A stretch of 64,000 nt of DNA from Samsonia erythrinae (GTDB taxonomy: Bacteria > Pseudomonadota > Gammaproteobacteria > Enterobacterales > Enterobacteriaceae). Shown in pieces: positions 22,464 through 31,523 of this stretch. Under the pieces are notes generated by a model that was not told the origin of the DNA, made no database searches, and saw nothing but the letters and a program-made list of their open reading frames with translations. Made by a program: the position numbers and the translations under genes. The stretch is taken from NCBI RefSeq assembly GCF_004342665.1, contig NZ_SMBY01000002.1, positions 62,001-126,000 of the forward strand. The letters are read 5' to 3'. Within the stretch, counting starts at the first letter, position 1. Each line of letters begins with the position of its first letter.

Positions 22464-23495
22464 TTACACCTGTGCGGTATGACGATACCGTGCGCTGGTT
22501 TTCACCCCCCACAAACCGGCGAACAGGCTGACAATGGCGCCAATCAGCAGTGCAAAGAAGGTCCATAAAGCGGCTTTTGCCCCTGCGGAAGCGGCTTCAG
22601 CGGCTTGTTCACGCGCTTTTTGTTTCAGCTCTTCATATTGTTGTTTCGCTTGTTCGATGCGTGCTTCAGCATCTTGCAATCGGGTATTCACCAACTGCGT
22701 CGTTTTGTTTTTTGCTTCAATCAGGTTATCAACGGTTTTGTTGACTTCCTCTTGTGACAGGCTGGTGTTGTCCGCCAGCGCTTTCGTCAGGCTATCGCGG
22801 TCGACGTCTTTGGTTAAGGCTTCGGCGCGCTGTTTCAGTTTCTTCAGCAGGTCTTGTACGACCGCTTCGCTGTCTTCACCGTTTACCGCGATGGCTTTAA
22901 CCGCTGCGCTGATATCCTGTTTGGCGCCTTCTAACTGCCGCTGCATGTAGTCTGGATGCAGGGAGTCGATGTCGCTTTTGCGCAGAGCCTCTGTGACTTC
23001 ATGACTGAGATTTTCGGGCTGTAGCGAAACATCCAGATCGATATTATCGAAGGCCTTCGAGCCCAGATTCGCGATCCCCTGAAGTCCGCCGCCAACGCCT
23101 GAGATGGTGCTGCCGGTTAAAGACGCAACGGAACTTAATGCGCTTCCTGTCGCTTTCAGCGTGCCGCCAACCAGTAAGCCGCCCAGCACGGCGGTGACGA
23201 GCAATGTGGTCGCCCACACCAGAAAACCGTGAATAATCCCATCAATCGCCGCCAGCCTGCCGGCGATAAATGCACCAGCTGCCAGACTCACGATGATGGA
23301 TAAGGCGGACCATACCAGAACCGTGGTGCCAACGCCGCTGACGGGTTCATCCGATAGTGGATCGACAATCGACAGACCAAGACTGGTACCTAACGTGGAA
23401 AGTAGCAAAGAAATGGCTAAAACGGTAACAACACCGCCGATGATACTGCCCCATGATATTTTTTTTGACTCGTACAGTGCATTTGTTGCGCTCAT
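22464..23495 (-). CDS. Unrecognised membrane protein with long coiled coil
   Basis: I do not recognise this 343-residue protein with certainty. Three hydrophobic segments lie near the N-terminus (about 14-42, 55-78, 86-108), then a Gly/Ser-rich apolar stretch (110-150), a polar helical region of about 150 residues with strong coiled-coil character (about 180-300, many Glu, Lys, Gln), and one last membrane segment (about 305-330) before a short basic tail. With four segments both ends would lie on the same side of the inner membrane and the coiled coil would form one large loop or domain. It resembles small-membrane proteins labelled YrzE or CAP-Gly in relatives, but that is weak. It stands alone between parE and parC. 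Confidence 0.75.
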   Translation of the reverse strand: MSATNALYESKKISWGSIIGGVVTVLAISLLLSTLGTSLGLSIVDPLSDEPVSGVGTTVLVWSALSIIVSLAAGAFIAGRLAAIDGIIHGFLVWATTLLVTAVLGGLLVGGTLKATGSALSSVASLTGSTISGVGGGLQGIANLGSKAFDNIDLDVSLQPENLSHEVTEALRKSDIDSLHPDYMQRQLEGAKQDISAAVKAIAVNGEDSEAVVQDLLKKLKQRAEALTKDVDRDSLTKALADNTSLSQEEVNKTVDNLIEAKNKTTQLVNTRLQDAEARIEQAKQQYEELKQKAREQAAEAASAGAKAALWTFFALLIGAIVSLFAGLWGVKTSARYRHTAQV

Positions 23496-23996
23496 ACAAC
23501 ATCCCCTTTTTTATCTACTATTTCATGTCATTCATTTAGTTACGCAGGAAACTCTGCTATTAGACGAATTAAAGTATAGACAGGGACGGTAAATATAGGA
23601 GGTTTGATTTGCCACTATTACAGATAACACGGAGATAAAATTAATTAGCGTGATTAATGGTTTTTTTTGAATCCGGGAATATCTGATTAAGGCAGGATCC
23701 GATCTGGGGAGAGCATTACTACCGTCGAGGAGAAAATTAAAACGGATCGAGGGGGGGAATCAACGGGGAGCGCGGGGCGAAAATAAGGGGATGCCGCCGA
23801 CATACGCCCGACTGAACCGCATCCGACTGTCTGCTGGCGAAACATTCGCGTCTGTTCCTTGCCTCATTGCGCGCTGTGGCGCGGTTCCTTGTGACATCGC
23901 CTCTCCAGATAAGGTAATATTCCCGTCAAACATACCGCCGCTATGGCGTGTCGGAGTGCGTAGTGAATCGCGCCGCGATGTGAGGGAATAAGATAA
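23496..23996. other. Intergenic region upstream of parC
   Basis: About 500 bp lie between the leftward membrane-protein gene and rightward parC. The part at 23570-23700 is AT-rich and includes an imperfect ATTAAT-N7-ATTAAT repeat. The remainder is G+C-rich with short open frames on both strands that look like noise. Promoters for both neighbours are expected, but none was assigned. Confidence 0.45.
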
Positions 23997-26267
23997 ATGA
24001 GTGAAATGACTCATGACGGTGCAGAAAGCCTGGCTTTGCGCACGTTTACCGAAAATGCCTATCTGAATTATTCCATGTACGTCATCATGGACAGGGCGTT
24101 GCCATTTATCGGCGATGGTCTGAAGCCTGTGCAGCGTCGTATTGTGTATGCGATGTCGGAGCTGGGGTTGAATGCCAGCGCCAAGTTTAAAAAATCCGCC
24201 CGTACCGTGGGTGACGTACTGGGGAAATACCATCCGCACGGCGACAGCGCCTGTTATGAAGCCATGGTGCTGATGGCGCAGCCGTTCTCTTATCGCTATC
24301 CGCTGGTGGATGGTCAGGGGAACTGGGGGGCGCCGGACGATCCGAAATCGTTCGCCGCTATGCGTTACACCGAATCGCGGCTGTCTAAGTATGCGGAAGT
24401 GCTGCTGTCGGAGCTGGGGCAGGGGACGGTCGACTACATCCCGAACTTTGACGGCACGATGCAGGAGCCGAAGATGCTGCCTGCCCGTCTGCCCAATATT
24501 TTGCTGAACGGCACCACCGGGATCGCCGTCGGGATGGCGACCGATATTCCTCCCCACAACGTGCGTGAAATCGCGGCGGCGGCCATCGCGCTACTGGAAA
24601 ACCCGAACGCCTCCCTCAATGATTTATTACAACATGTGCAGGGGCCGGATTTCCCGACGGAAGCCGAAATCATCACGCCGCGCGATGACGTGCGCAAACT
24701 TTACCAAAATGGTCGCGGCTCAGTGCGTATGCGCGCGGTCTGGAAAAAAGAAGACGGCGAAGCGGTGATTACCGCATTGCCGCATCAGGTTTCCGGCGCC
24801 AAAGTGCTGGAGCAAATCGCCAGCCAGATGCGTGCGAAAAAACTGCCGATGATTGACGATCTGCGTGATGAATCCGACCACGAGAATCCGACCCGTCTGG
24901 TGCTGGTACCGCGTTCGAACCGTGTCGATCTGGAGCAGGTGATGAACCATCTGTTTGCCACCACCGATCTGGAAAAAAGCTATCGCGTTAACATGAACAT
25001 GATCGGTCTGGACGGGCGACCGGGTGTGAAAGGGCTGGTCGAGATCCTGAATGAATGGTTGGTGTTTCGTCGTGACACCGTGCGCCGTCGTCTGAATTAC
25101 CGTCTGGAAAAAGTCCTCAAGCGGCTGCATATTCTTGAAGGCTTGCTGATTGCGTTCCTGAATATTGATGAAGTCATTCATATTATCCGCACGGAAGATG
25201 AGCCGAAACCGGTTCTGATGCGTCAGTTCAGCCTGAGTGAAACGCAGGCCGAAGCCATTTTGGAACTGAAGTTACGTCATCTGGCCAAGCTGGAAGAGAT
25301 GAAAATCCGCGGCGAGCAGAACGATCTGGCGAAAGAGCGCGATCATCTTCAGGCGCTGTTGGCCTCAGAGCGTAAGCTGAGCAACCTGATAAAGAAAGAA
25401 ATTCAGGCGGATGCGCAGGCTTATGGCGACGATCGGCGCTCACCGCTGCATGAACGCAGTGAAGCGAAGGCGATGAGCGAACATGATTTTGTCCCTTCCG
25501 AACCGGTCACTATCGTGCTGTCGGAAATGGGCTGGGTGCGTAGTGCCAAAGGACATGATATCGACCCTGCCGGATTGAGTTATAAAGCCGGCGATAGTTT
25601 TCGCGCGGCGGCCAAAGGGAAGAGCAATCAGCCCGTGGTGTTCATTGACTCGACCGGCCGCAGCTACGCGTTGGATCCCATTTCACTGCCTTCTGCACGC
25701 GGTCAGGGTGAACCGCTGACGGGCAAGCTCACGCCGCCGCCGGGCGCGACGATTGAACAGGTGCTGATGGCCGCAGACGATCAGAAACTGCTTATGGCGT
25801 CGGATGCGGGCTACGGTTTTGTGTGCACCTTCAACGATCTGGTCGCGCGTAACCGCGCGGGTAAAGCGATAATTACCTTGCCGGAGAAGGCGAAGGTGCT
25901 GACGCCGCTTGAAATCACCGGTGACGACAATCTGCTCATGGCGATCACCGCCGCAGGCAGGATGTTGTTGTTCCCGGTTTCCGATCTACCGCAGCTGTCG
26001 AAAGGTAAAGGCAACAAGATTGTGTCTGTTTCTTCGGCGGATTTCTCAGCAGGCAAGGATCGTCTGACCTGGTTGCTTCTGCTGCCGCCTCAGGCGTCGG
26101 TTACGCTCTATTTCGGTAAGCGTAAGCTGGTGCTGCGCCCGAATGAATTGCAGAAATATCAAGGGGAACGTGGGCGTAAAGGTACGTTGCTGCGTGGGTT
26201 GCAACGTATCGATCGGATTGACGTAGATGCGCCGCCGCAGCGCGGTGCAGACGGCAGCGAAGAATAG
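23997..26267 (+). CDS. parC: DNA topoisomerase IV subunit A
   Basis: ParC cuts and rejoins DNA in topoisomerase IV. The 756 residues (E. coli 752) have the winged-helix breakage domain with the active-site Tyr in [10 protein letters not shown], a tower and coiled coil, and a C-terminal beta-pinwheel. In the quinolone-resistance region [12 protein letters not shown] the residues Ser84 and Glu88 (E. coli Ser80 and Glu84) are the sensitive wild-type forms. It is apart from parE, separated by the unrecognised membrane protein. Confidence 0.98.
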   Translation: MSEMTHDGAESLALRTFTENAYLNYSMYVIMDRALPFIGDGLKPVQRRIVYAMSELGLNASAKFKKSARTVGDVLGKYHPHGDSACYEAMVLMAQPFSYRYPLVDGQGNWGAPDDPKSFAAMRYTESRLSKYAEVLLSELGQGTVDYIPNFDGTMQEPKMLPARLPNILLNGTTGIAVGMATDIPPHNVREIAAAAIALLENPNASLNDLLQHVQGPDFPTEAEIITPRDDVRKLYQNGRGSVRMRAVWKKEDGEAVITALPHQVSGAKVLEQIASQMRAKKLPMIDDLRDESDHENPTRLVLVPRSNRVDLEQVMNHLFATTDLEKSYRVNMNMIGLDGRPGVKGLVEILNEWLVFRRDTVRRRLNYRLEKVLKRLHILEGLLIAFLNIDEVIHIIRTEDEPKPVLMRQFSLSETQAEAILELKLRHLAKLEEMKIRGEQNDLAKERDHLQALLASERKLSNLIKKEIQADAQAYGDDRRSPLHERSEAKAMSEHDFVPSEPVTIVLSEMGWVRSAKGHDIDPAGLSYKAGDSFRAAAKGKSNQPVVFIDSTGRSYALDPISLPSARGQGEPLTGKLTPPPGATIEQVLMAADDQKLLMASDAGYGFVCTFNDLVARNRAGKAIITLPEKAKVLTPLEITGDDNLLMAITAAGRMLLFPVSDLPQLSKGKGNKIVSVSSADFSAGKDRLTWLLLLPPQASVTLYFGKRKLVLRPNELQKYQGERGRKGTLLRGLQRIDRIDVDAPPQRGADGSEE

Positions 26268-26489
26268 GCCGAGCCGCATGCCGAGCGCTGATATCCGGTA
26301 TGAGGGAGAAACTCAGGGGGCAGGCTATCTGCCTCTTGCATAGTCTGTTCAGCCTGATATTGAAACAATCAACGTCAGGTATCATGCCGCCTTTCTTTGC
26401 TATCTCGCTACCGTATCGGAAATTGAATCACCGTGTATTTTAGTGTGAAATCGCTATACTAGCCGCGGCTGTTGGCTAATGAGGTTGTT

Positions 26490-27227
26490 ATGTTATTCAT
26501 TTTGCGTTTTCTGATCGTCGTTATATTTTCGATTCTGATTTGCCTATTTGGCTTCGTTTACTGCCTGTTCAGCCCGAGAAACCCCCGCCATGTGGCGACT
26601 TTCGGCCATCTTTTTGGACGTTTATCCGTCGTGTTCGGCCTGAAGGTCGAAGTGCGGGTTCCAAAGGAAGCGGCGCATTACGGCAACTGCATTTATATTG
26701 CGAATCACCAAAACAATTACGATATGGTCACGGCATCCAATGTGGTACAGCCGCGCACCGTAACCGTGGGCAAGAAGAGCCTGCTGTGGATACCGTTCTT
26801 TGGGCCACTGTATTGGCTGACGGGCAATCTGCTGATTGACCGCGAAAATCGCACCAAAGCGCACGGCACCATCGCTCAGGTGGTCAAACACATTAAAGAG
26901 CGCAATACCTCTATCTGGATGTTTCCTGAAGGCACGCGTAGCCGTGGGCGCGGTTTGTTGCCATTTAAAACCGGCGCCTTTCACGCCGCGATTAGCGCAG
27001 AAGTACCCATCGTGCCGATTTGCGTTTCAACGACCAGCAATAAGGTCAAGCTGAACCGCTGGAATAACGGACTCGTGATCGTCGAGATGTTGCCGCCGAT
27101 TGATACCCACGCGTACACCAAAGAACAGGTGCGTGAACTGGCGGCCCATTGCCATGATGTTATGGCGGCGAAGCTGGCGGAACTGGATGCTGAAGTCGCA
27201 GCGCGTGAAGCCGCAGAAAAAAAATAA
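26490..27227 (+). CDS. plsC: 1-acyl-sn-glycerol-3-phosphate acyltransferase
   Basis: PlsC makes phosphatidic acid by acylating lysophosphatidate at the inner membrane. The 245 residues equal the E. coli length. An N-terminal membrane segment (about 3-27) is followed by the acyltransferase motifs NHQNNYD (His73 and Asp78) and FPEGTRSRGRG. The ATG at 26490 gives the family N-terminus; an in-frame TTG upstream is not needed. It lies between parC and ftsP, as in E. coli. Confidence 0.97.
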   Translation: MLFILRFLIVVIFSILICLFGFVYCLFSPRNPRHVATFGHLFGRLSVVFGLKVEVRVPKEAAHYGNCIYIANHQNNYDMVTASNVVQPRTVTVGKKSLLWIPFFGPLYWLTGNLLIDRENRTKAHGTIAQVVKHIKERNTSIWMFPEGTRSRGRGLLPFKTGAFHAAISAEVPIVPICVSTTSNKVKLNRWNNGLVIVEMLPPIDTHAYTKEQVRELAAHCHDVMAAKLAELDAEVAAREAAEKK

Positions 27228-27317
27228 GCTTATGCAGTCTTCCTGTTGATTAACGCTTCCAGATGCCAAATCGGACGTTAAACTTTGTTTACGGTTTAGT
27301 GGATTTACGGAGTCATT

Positions 27318-28733
27318 ATGTCACTCAGTCGACGCCGGTTTATTCAGGCATCGAGCCTTGCGGTGTGTGCGGGGATGATGCCGCTGGCGGTGAAAGCCAA
27401 CGGCGGTTCCACTGCCTTGCCGATACCGCCGTTACTGGAATCGCGCCGGGGCCAGCCGCTGTTTCTGACCATGCAGCGCACCCACTGGGTGTTTTCCGGC
27501 ACGCGTAAGGCCTCCATCTGGGGGATCAACGGCCATTATCTGGGGCCGACGGTGCGAGTGTATGATGGCGACGACGTGAAGCTGATTTACAGCAATCGTC
27601 TGAATGAGCCTGTCTCGATGACGATCGGCGGGTTGCAGGTGCCCGGGCCGCTAATGGGGGGCGCTTCCCGCATGATTTCGCCGGGAACCGACTGGTCGCC
27701 GGTCTTGCCGGTTCGTCAGCCGTCGGCGACCTGCTGGTATCACGCGAATACGCCAAACCGCATGGCGCCGCATATCTATAACGGATTAGCGGGGCTCTGG
27801 CTGGTGGAAGATAGCATCAGCAAATCCCTGCCGCTTCCCAATCACTACGGCGTCGATGATTTCCCGTTGATTATTCAGGACAAACGGCTGGATAACTTCG
27901 GTCTGCCGCTCTATAACCCGCCCGCTAACGGTGGGTTCGTCGGGGATTCTCTGTTAGTGAACGGGGTGCAGAATCCTTTTGTCGATGTTTCCCGCGGCTG
28001 GGTGCGGTTGAGGCTACTGAATGCCTCTAACTCGCGTCGTTACGTTATGCGCATGAGCGACAGTCGCGCCATGCATGTGATCGCCAGCGATCAGGGGCTG
28101 TTGCCGGCGCCGGTCGCGGTCAGTGAGCTTTCTCTGGCGCCCGGTGAGCGCCGCGAAATTCTGGTCGATATGTCGCAAGGGGAAGAGGTCACGCTGACGG
28201 CGGGTGAATCTGCCGGAATTATGGATCGTCTGCGTGGGTTGTTTGAACCGTCCAGCATCCTGATTTCCAGCCAGATCTTAACGCTCAGGCCCACAGGGTT
28301 GCTGCCGCTGGTGACAGATAACCTGCCGATGCGCCTGTTGGCGGATAATATCCTTGAGGGCAGTATCAGCCGCACGCGCGAATTCCGTCTGGGAGACAGT
28401 CTGCCGGGCATCAATGGTGCGATGTGGGATATGACGCGCGCCGACGTACAAACGCAGACTGGCCGCTGCGAGCGCTGGATCGTCCATGCCGACACGCCGC
28501 AGGCTTTCCATATTCAGGGGGTAAAATTCCTGATCCGCAGCGTGAATGGCGGCCCGGCGGCGGCGGAGGACCGCGGCTGGAAAGATACGGTCTGGGTGGA
28601 CAGCGATGTGGAACTGCTGGTTTATTTTATGCAGCCTTCCTCGCTGGCGTTCCCCTTCTTGTATTACAGCCAGACGCTGGAATTGGCCGATCGCGGTTCA
28701 ACCGGACAGTTAGTGGTTCAGCCCTCCCTGTGA
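27318..28733 (+). CDS. ftsP: FtsP (SufI) cell-division protein, multicopper-oxidase fold
   Basis: FtsP is a periplasmic protein that protects the divisome under stress. The 471 residues (E. coli 470) begin with a twin-arginine signal (SRRRFIQASS, then a hydrophobic stretch ending near VKA), so it is exported folded through Tat. Three cupredoxin domains follow. It has the multicopper oxidase fold, but the family lacks copper-binding function, and I see no full set of copper ligands here. An ATG with GGAG upstream is used. Confidence 0.96.
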   Translation: MSLSRRRFIQASSLAVCAGMMPLAVKANGGSTALPIPPLLESRRGQPLFLTMQRTHWVFSGTRKASIWGINGHYLGPTVRVYDGDDVKLIYSNRLNEPVSMTIGGLQVPGPLMGGASRMISPGTDWSPVLPVRQPSATCWYHANTPNRMAPHIYNGLAGLWLVEDSISKSLPLPNHYGVDDFPLIIQDKRLDNFGLPLYNPPANGGFVGDSLLVNGVQNPFVDVSRGWVRLRLLNASNSRRYVMRMSDSRAMHVIASDQGLLPAPVAVSELSLAPGERREILVDMSQGEEVTLTAGESAGIMDRLRGLFEPSSILISSQILTLRPTGLLPLVTDNLPMRLLADNILEGSISRTREFRLGDSLPGINGAMWDMTRADVQTQTGRCERWIVHADTPQAFHIQGVKFLIRSVNGGPAAAEDRGWKDTVWVDSDVELLVYFMQPSSLAFPFLYYSQTLELADRGSTGQLVVQPSL

Positions 28734-28746
28734 ATTTCCGCCGTTT

Positions 28747-28790
28747 ACCCCGTCTGACGGGTTGCAATCCTGTCAGATGGCGGGGTTTTC
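28747..28790 (+). terminator. Terminator after ftsP
   Basis: The arm ACCCCG-TCTGAC pairs with GTCAGA-TGG-CGGGGT around a loop of about 13 nt, followed by TTTT. It starts 14 bp after the ftsP stop. Confidence 0.8.
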
Positions 28791-29068
28791 GATACCCGAG
28801 CGCGGCTTAAAGGCGATCGGATGCGATCCAGATAAGCCAGGATCCAAAATGCCGGGCTTTGCGAACGATAGCTTGTGTATGAATGTTGCTATGATTAGGG
28901 GCAGAATTGCATTCTGAGCCGCGCGTCGTGGCGACGCTGACGGGCGATAGGGACACGTTTTATTACAACAATGTCGGCGTCCGGGCGTTTTTTTTCGTAC
29001 TGAAATCAGGTTCACTTTAGTTTTATCCGTGTGCAGTCAGAGCGCTGCGCGATGAAGAAGGTTGCACT

Positions 29069-29806
29069 ATGCGAGAACTACTGCTTTGGGTTAGGGATAA
29101 GCTTACCGAAACGTCGTCAGCACCTCGCTATATGCAACTCGCGTCATTGTTTGAGTCTGAAATCAACCGTCGTAAGGCGCTTGCAGGGCAGTTTTTACCT
29201 GCGGAACGGTTGATCGCACAGCAGTTAGGGTTATCGCGAGTAACGGTATCCCGATCGCTGTCCCTGCTGGAAGATAAAGGATTGATCGTCCGCAAACAGG
29301 GCGTGGGAACGCGGGTCGCGCAGCGCCTGAATTATGCGCTGAGTGCCGAGGACGAAGGATTCACGGCGCTGGTGCTAAAACAGGGCGGCGTGGCGGGCAG
29401 TCTCTGGCTGGAGAGAACGATAGGGGCTCCGCCCTTCGCTGTCGCCAGAGAAATGGCGCTGCCGGAAGGGGAGAGCGTCACCTATCTGCGTCGTGTCCGG
29501 CTAAGCAATGGCGAACCGGTTTCGATGGAAGCGACCTGGATCCCGCGAACATTCCTCCCTGACCCGAAGATGCTGGAGCAATCGCTCTATCAATATTGGG
29601 TGGCGCGTGGGATCAGGCCGGATAAAAAACGCTATCGGTTTAAGGCGATTGCCTGTACGGCGGAGGTCGCCGCGCATCTTGACGTGGAGGTGGGCGCGCC
29701 GGTGCTCTATTGCCAATTGCAAGTCTATAACGAGCAGGGGGAACTGCTGGAATACAGCGAAGCGCACTGTCGCAGCGATGTGTACGAGATTCAGTTCGCC
29801 GATTAG
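29069..29806 (+). CDS. GntR-family (HutC/UTRA) transcriptional regulator
   Basis: This 245-residue regulator has an N-terminal GntR winged helix-turn-helix (about 20-90, with LIAQQLGLSRVTVSRSLSLL) and a C-terminal UTRA ligand domain (about 100-242), the HutC subfamily plan. Such proteins sense small metabolites, often sugar phosphates or amino acid derivatives. No transport or catabolic operon lies next to it: ftsP is upstream and dkgA is convergent downstream, so its target is unknown and it appears to be an orphan. The ATG has a weak GAAGG upstream. An earlier in-frame ATG is not excluded. Confidence 0.88.
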   Translation: MRELLLWVRDKLTETSSAPRYMQLASLFESEINRRKALAGQFLPAERLIAQQLGLSRVTVSRSLSLLEDKGLIVRKQGVGTRVAQRLNYALSAEDEGFTALVLKQGGVAGSLWLERTIGAPPFAVAREMALPEGESVTYLRRVRLSNGEPVSMEATWIPRTFLPDPKMLEQSLYQYWVARGIRPDKKRYRFKAIACTAEVAAHLDVEVGAPVLYCQLQVYNEQGELLEYSEAHCRSDVYEIQFAD

Positions 29807-29811
29807 GACGG

Positions 29812-29834
29812 TGCCAGCACGCCTTGTGCTGGCA
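29812..29834. terminator. Hairpin between convergent GntR gene and dkgA
   Basis: A perfect 9-bp stem (29812-29820 with 29826-29834) around a 5-nt loop lies between convergent stop codons. T tracts are short on both sides, so termination in either direction is likely but not proven. Confidence 0.6.
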
Positions 29835-29842
29835 AACGCGAG

Positions 29843-30670
29843 TTAGCCGTTTCGTGGTTCGTCGGGATCTGGCCCCAGACGCTTGCCGCAGTCCAGTTTG
29901 GCGATCTCACCCAGTTCGTCTTTATCCAGACGGAAGTCAAACACCTCGAAGTTTTCCTTGATACGTGAAGGCGTGACGGATTTAGGGATCACCACCAGCC
30001 CGCTGTCCAGATGCCAGCGGATAACGATCTGCGCCGGTGTTTTGTCGTATTTGGTCGCCAGCTTACGAATCGTCGGATGGTCGAAGATGCCTTCACCACC
30101 TTGTGCCAGCGGGCTCCAGGATTCGGTCTGGATGCGGTGTGTGGCGTTCCAGGCGTGAAGCTGTCTTTGCTGGAGAAGGGGATGCAATTCAACCTGGTTG
30201 ATAACCGGCAACACACCCGTTTCTTCTTTTAGCCGTTGTAAATGAGGGATATGGAAATTGCTCACGCCGATACTCTTCACCAGCCCTTGTTTCTGAAGCT
30301 TGATAAGCCCGCGCCAGGCGTCCACAAAGGTATTTTGCTGTGGTAACGGCCAGTGAATCAGGTACAGATCGACATAATCCAACTGAAGTTTACGCAGGCT
30401 CTCTTCCAGTGCCTTTTGGGGAGCGGTGTGATTGTCGTTCCAGAGCTTCGTGGTGATGAACACCTCATCGCGTGGCAGGTTAGCTGAACGCAGCGCCTGA
30501 CCGACGGCCTCTTCGTTTTTATAGATCGCCGCGGTATCAATCGCCCGGTAACCAATGGATAGCGCTTCAGTCACGGCGGTCACCGTCTCTTCACGATTGG
30601 CTTGCCAGACACCTAGGCCCAGCTGCGGCATGATATTGCCATCTGCCAGCTTAAGTTTCGGTTGCGTCAT
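29843..30670 (-). CDS. dkgA: 2,5-diketo-D-gluconate reductase A (aldo/keto reductase)
   Basis: DkgA (YqhE) is an NADPH-dependent aldo/keto reductase that reduces 2,5-diketogluconate, methylglyoxal and other aldehydes. The 275 residues equal the E. coli length. The catalytic tetrad Asp45, Tyr50, Lys75 and His106 is complete, as are the cofactor motifs SIGVSNF and IPKSVTPSRIKENF. In E. coli it follows yqhD directly in an operon controlled by YqhC. Here yqhD is 1.9 kb away, with a regulator and a hydrolase between them, so dkgA has its own promoter region (30671-30848). Confidence 0.95.
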   Translation of the reverse strand: MTQPKLKLADGNIMPQLGLGVWQANREETVTAVTEALSIGYRAIDTAAIYKNEEAVGQALRSANLPRDEVFITTKLWNDNHTAPQKALEESLRKLQLDYVDLYLIHWPLPQQNTFVDAWRGLIKLQKQGLVKSIGVSNFHIPHLQRLKEETGVLPVINQVELHPLLQQRQLHAWNATHRIQTESWSPLAQGGEGIFDHPTIRKLATKYDKTPAQIVIRWHLDSGLVVIPKSVTPSRIKENFEVFDFRLDKDELGEIAKLDCGKRLGPDPDEPRNG

Positions 30671-30848
30671 GTCACTCTCCTTTTATATCCGTTAATCCAT
30701 AATTTATCATGGCGTTATCGGCATTCGGCGGCCTGTTCATCGCTTAATCGCCGGAATTCGTGATCCCCGGCCGAAGCAGGCACATTGTTTCAGTCTAGTA
30801 GAAAAATTCGTCCGTCATGCGCCGCTTCATGATAAAAAGCGCCGAAAC

Positions 30849-31430
30849 TTATCCGGCTTCGTGTTTGCGTGAACGAAACGCCGCGACTTTCATCCTGTTA
30901 CCGCAAAGCGCCATACTGCACCAGCGTCGGCGGTGAGACTTTGTGGTATCCAGAAACATCAGCGTGCAGTCATGCGCTTCACACTGGCGGACATATTTTA
31001 GCTCATCGCCTGACAGCAGACGTGCAAGCGACGCCGCTATCGGCTCAAGCAGGCTGTCAACGCTATTGTCCCTTCTGTCTTCGATCAGTTGGAAGCTTGC
31101 CTGCCGATCATCCCATTTCAGATATTTTACTGGCCGACCTTTATCAAGTAGTTGATTCACCCGATCCGGACAGCAGGGGGAGCCTGTCCGACCTGAATTT
31201 AGCATCTGGATTGCCGCCTCCCTCAAGGCTCTGGCCTGGCTGGCGAGGCCGGAGGGGATCTCTGCGAAATGCTCAGGGAGCTGTCCGGCTGACTTAAGCC
31301 AGAAGACAACGCTTTTATCATCGACCAGAAAATCATGATATTCGTCACCGGTGCCATAAGCACTATTAATGAAATCCAGCGCAAGATGATTTGCAATAAA
31401 GTGGGGGGCAGGCGTATGTGATGCAGACAT
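30849..31430 (-). CDS. CGNR zinc-finger transcriptional regulator (ABATE domain)
   Basis: This 193-residue protein has an N-terminal ABATE-type (DUF1470) domain (about 10-140), thought to bind a ligand, and a C-terminal CGNR zinc finger with Cys150, Cys155, Cys171 and Cys176, the last forming the CGNR signature at 176-179 after a basic KSHRRRW stretch. Such proteins are predicted stress-related regulators and few have known targets. It is divergent from an alpha/beta hydrolase gene across 93 bp that contain four GGTTAC half-sites, so it probably controls that gene and itself. The pair separates dkgA from yqhD and looks acquired. Confidence 0.88.
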   Translation of the reverse strand: MSASHTPAPHFIANHLALDFINSAYGTGDEYHDFLVDDKSVVFWLKSAGQLPEHFAEIPSGLASQARALREAAIQMLNSGRTGSPCCPDRVNQLLDKGRPVKYLKWDDRQASFQLIEDRRDNSVDSLLEPIAASLARLLSGDELKYVRQCEAHDCTLMFLDTTKSHRRRWCSMALCGNRMKVAAFRSRKHEAG

Positions 31431-31434
31431 TTAT

Positions 31435-31506
31435 GTAACCCTTAAAAAATAATTGACAGGTTACATGAAAAATTAGTAACCTTCAATTTTTCATTTTAAT
31501 GGTTAC
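31435..31506. promoter_or_regulatory. Four GGTTAC/GTAACC half-sites, candidate operators
   Basis: The short divergent region holds GTAACC (31435-31440), GGTTAC (31459-31464), GTAACC (31476-31481) and GGTTAC (31501-31506). The middle two form a palindrome with an 11-nt AT-rich centre. A TTGACA at 31453-31458 and a TTTAAT at 31495-31500 suggest promoter elements among them. Binding by the CGNR protein is inference. Confidence 0.6.
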
Positions 31507-31523
31507 AAAGACGAGAGGTATCT

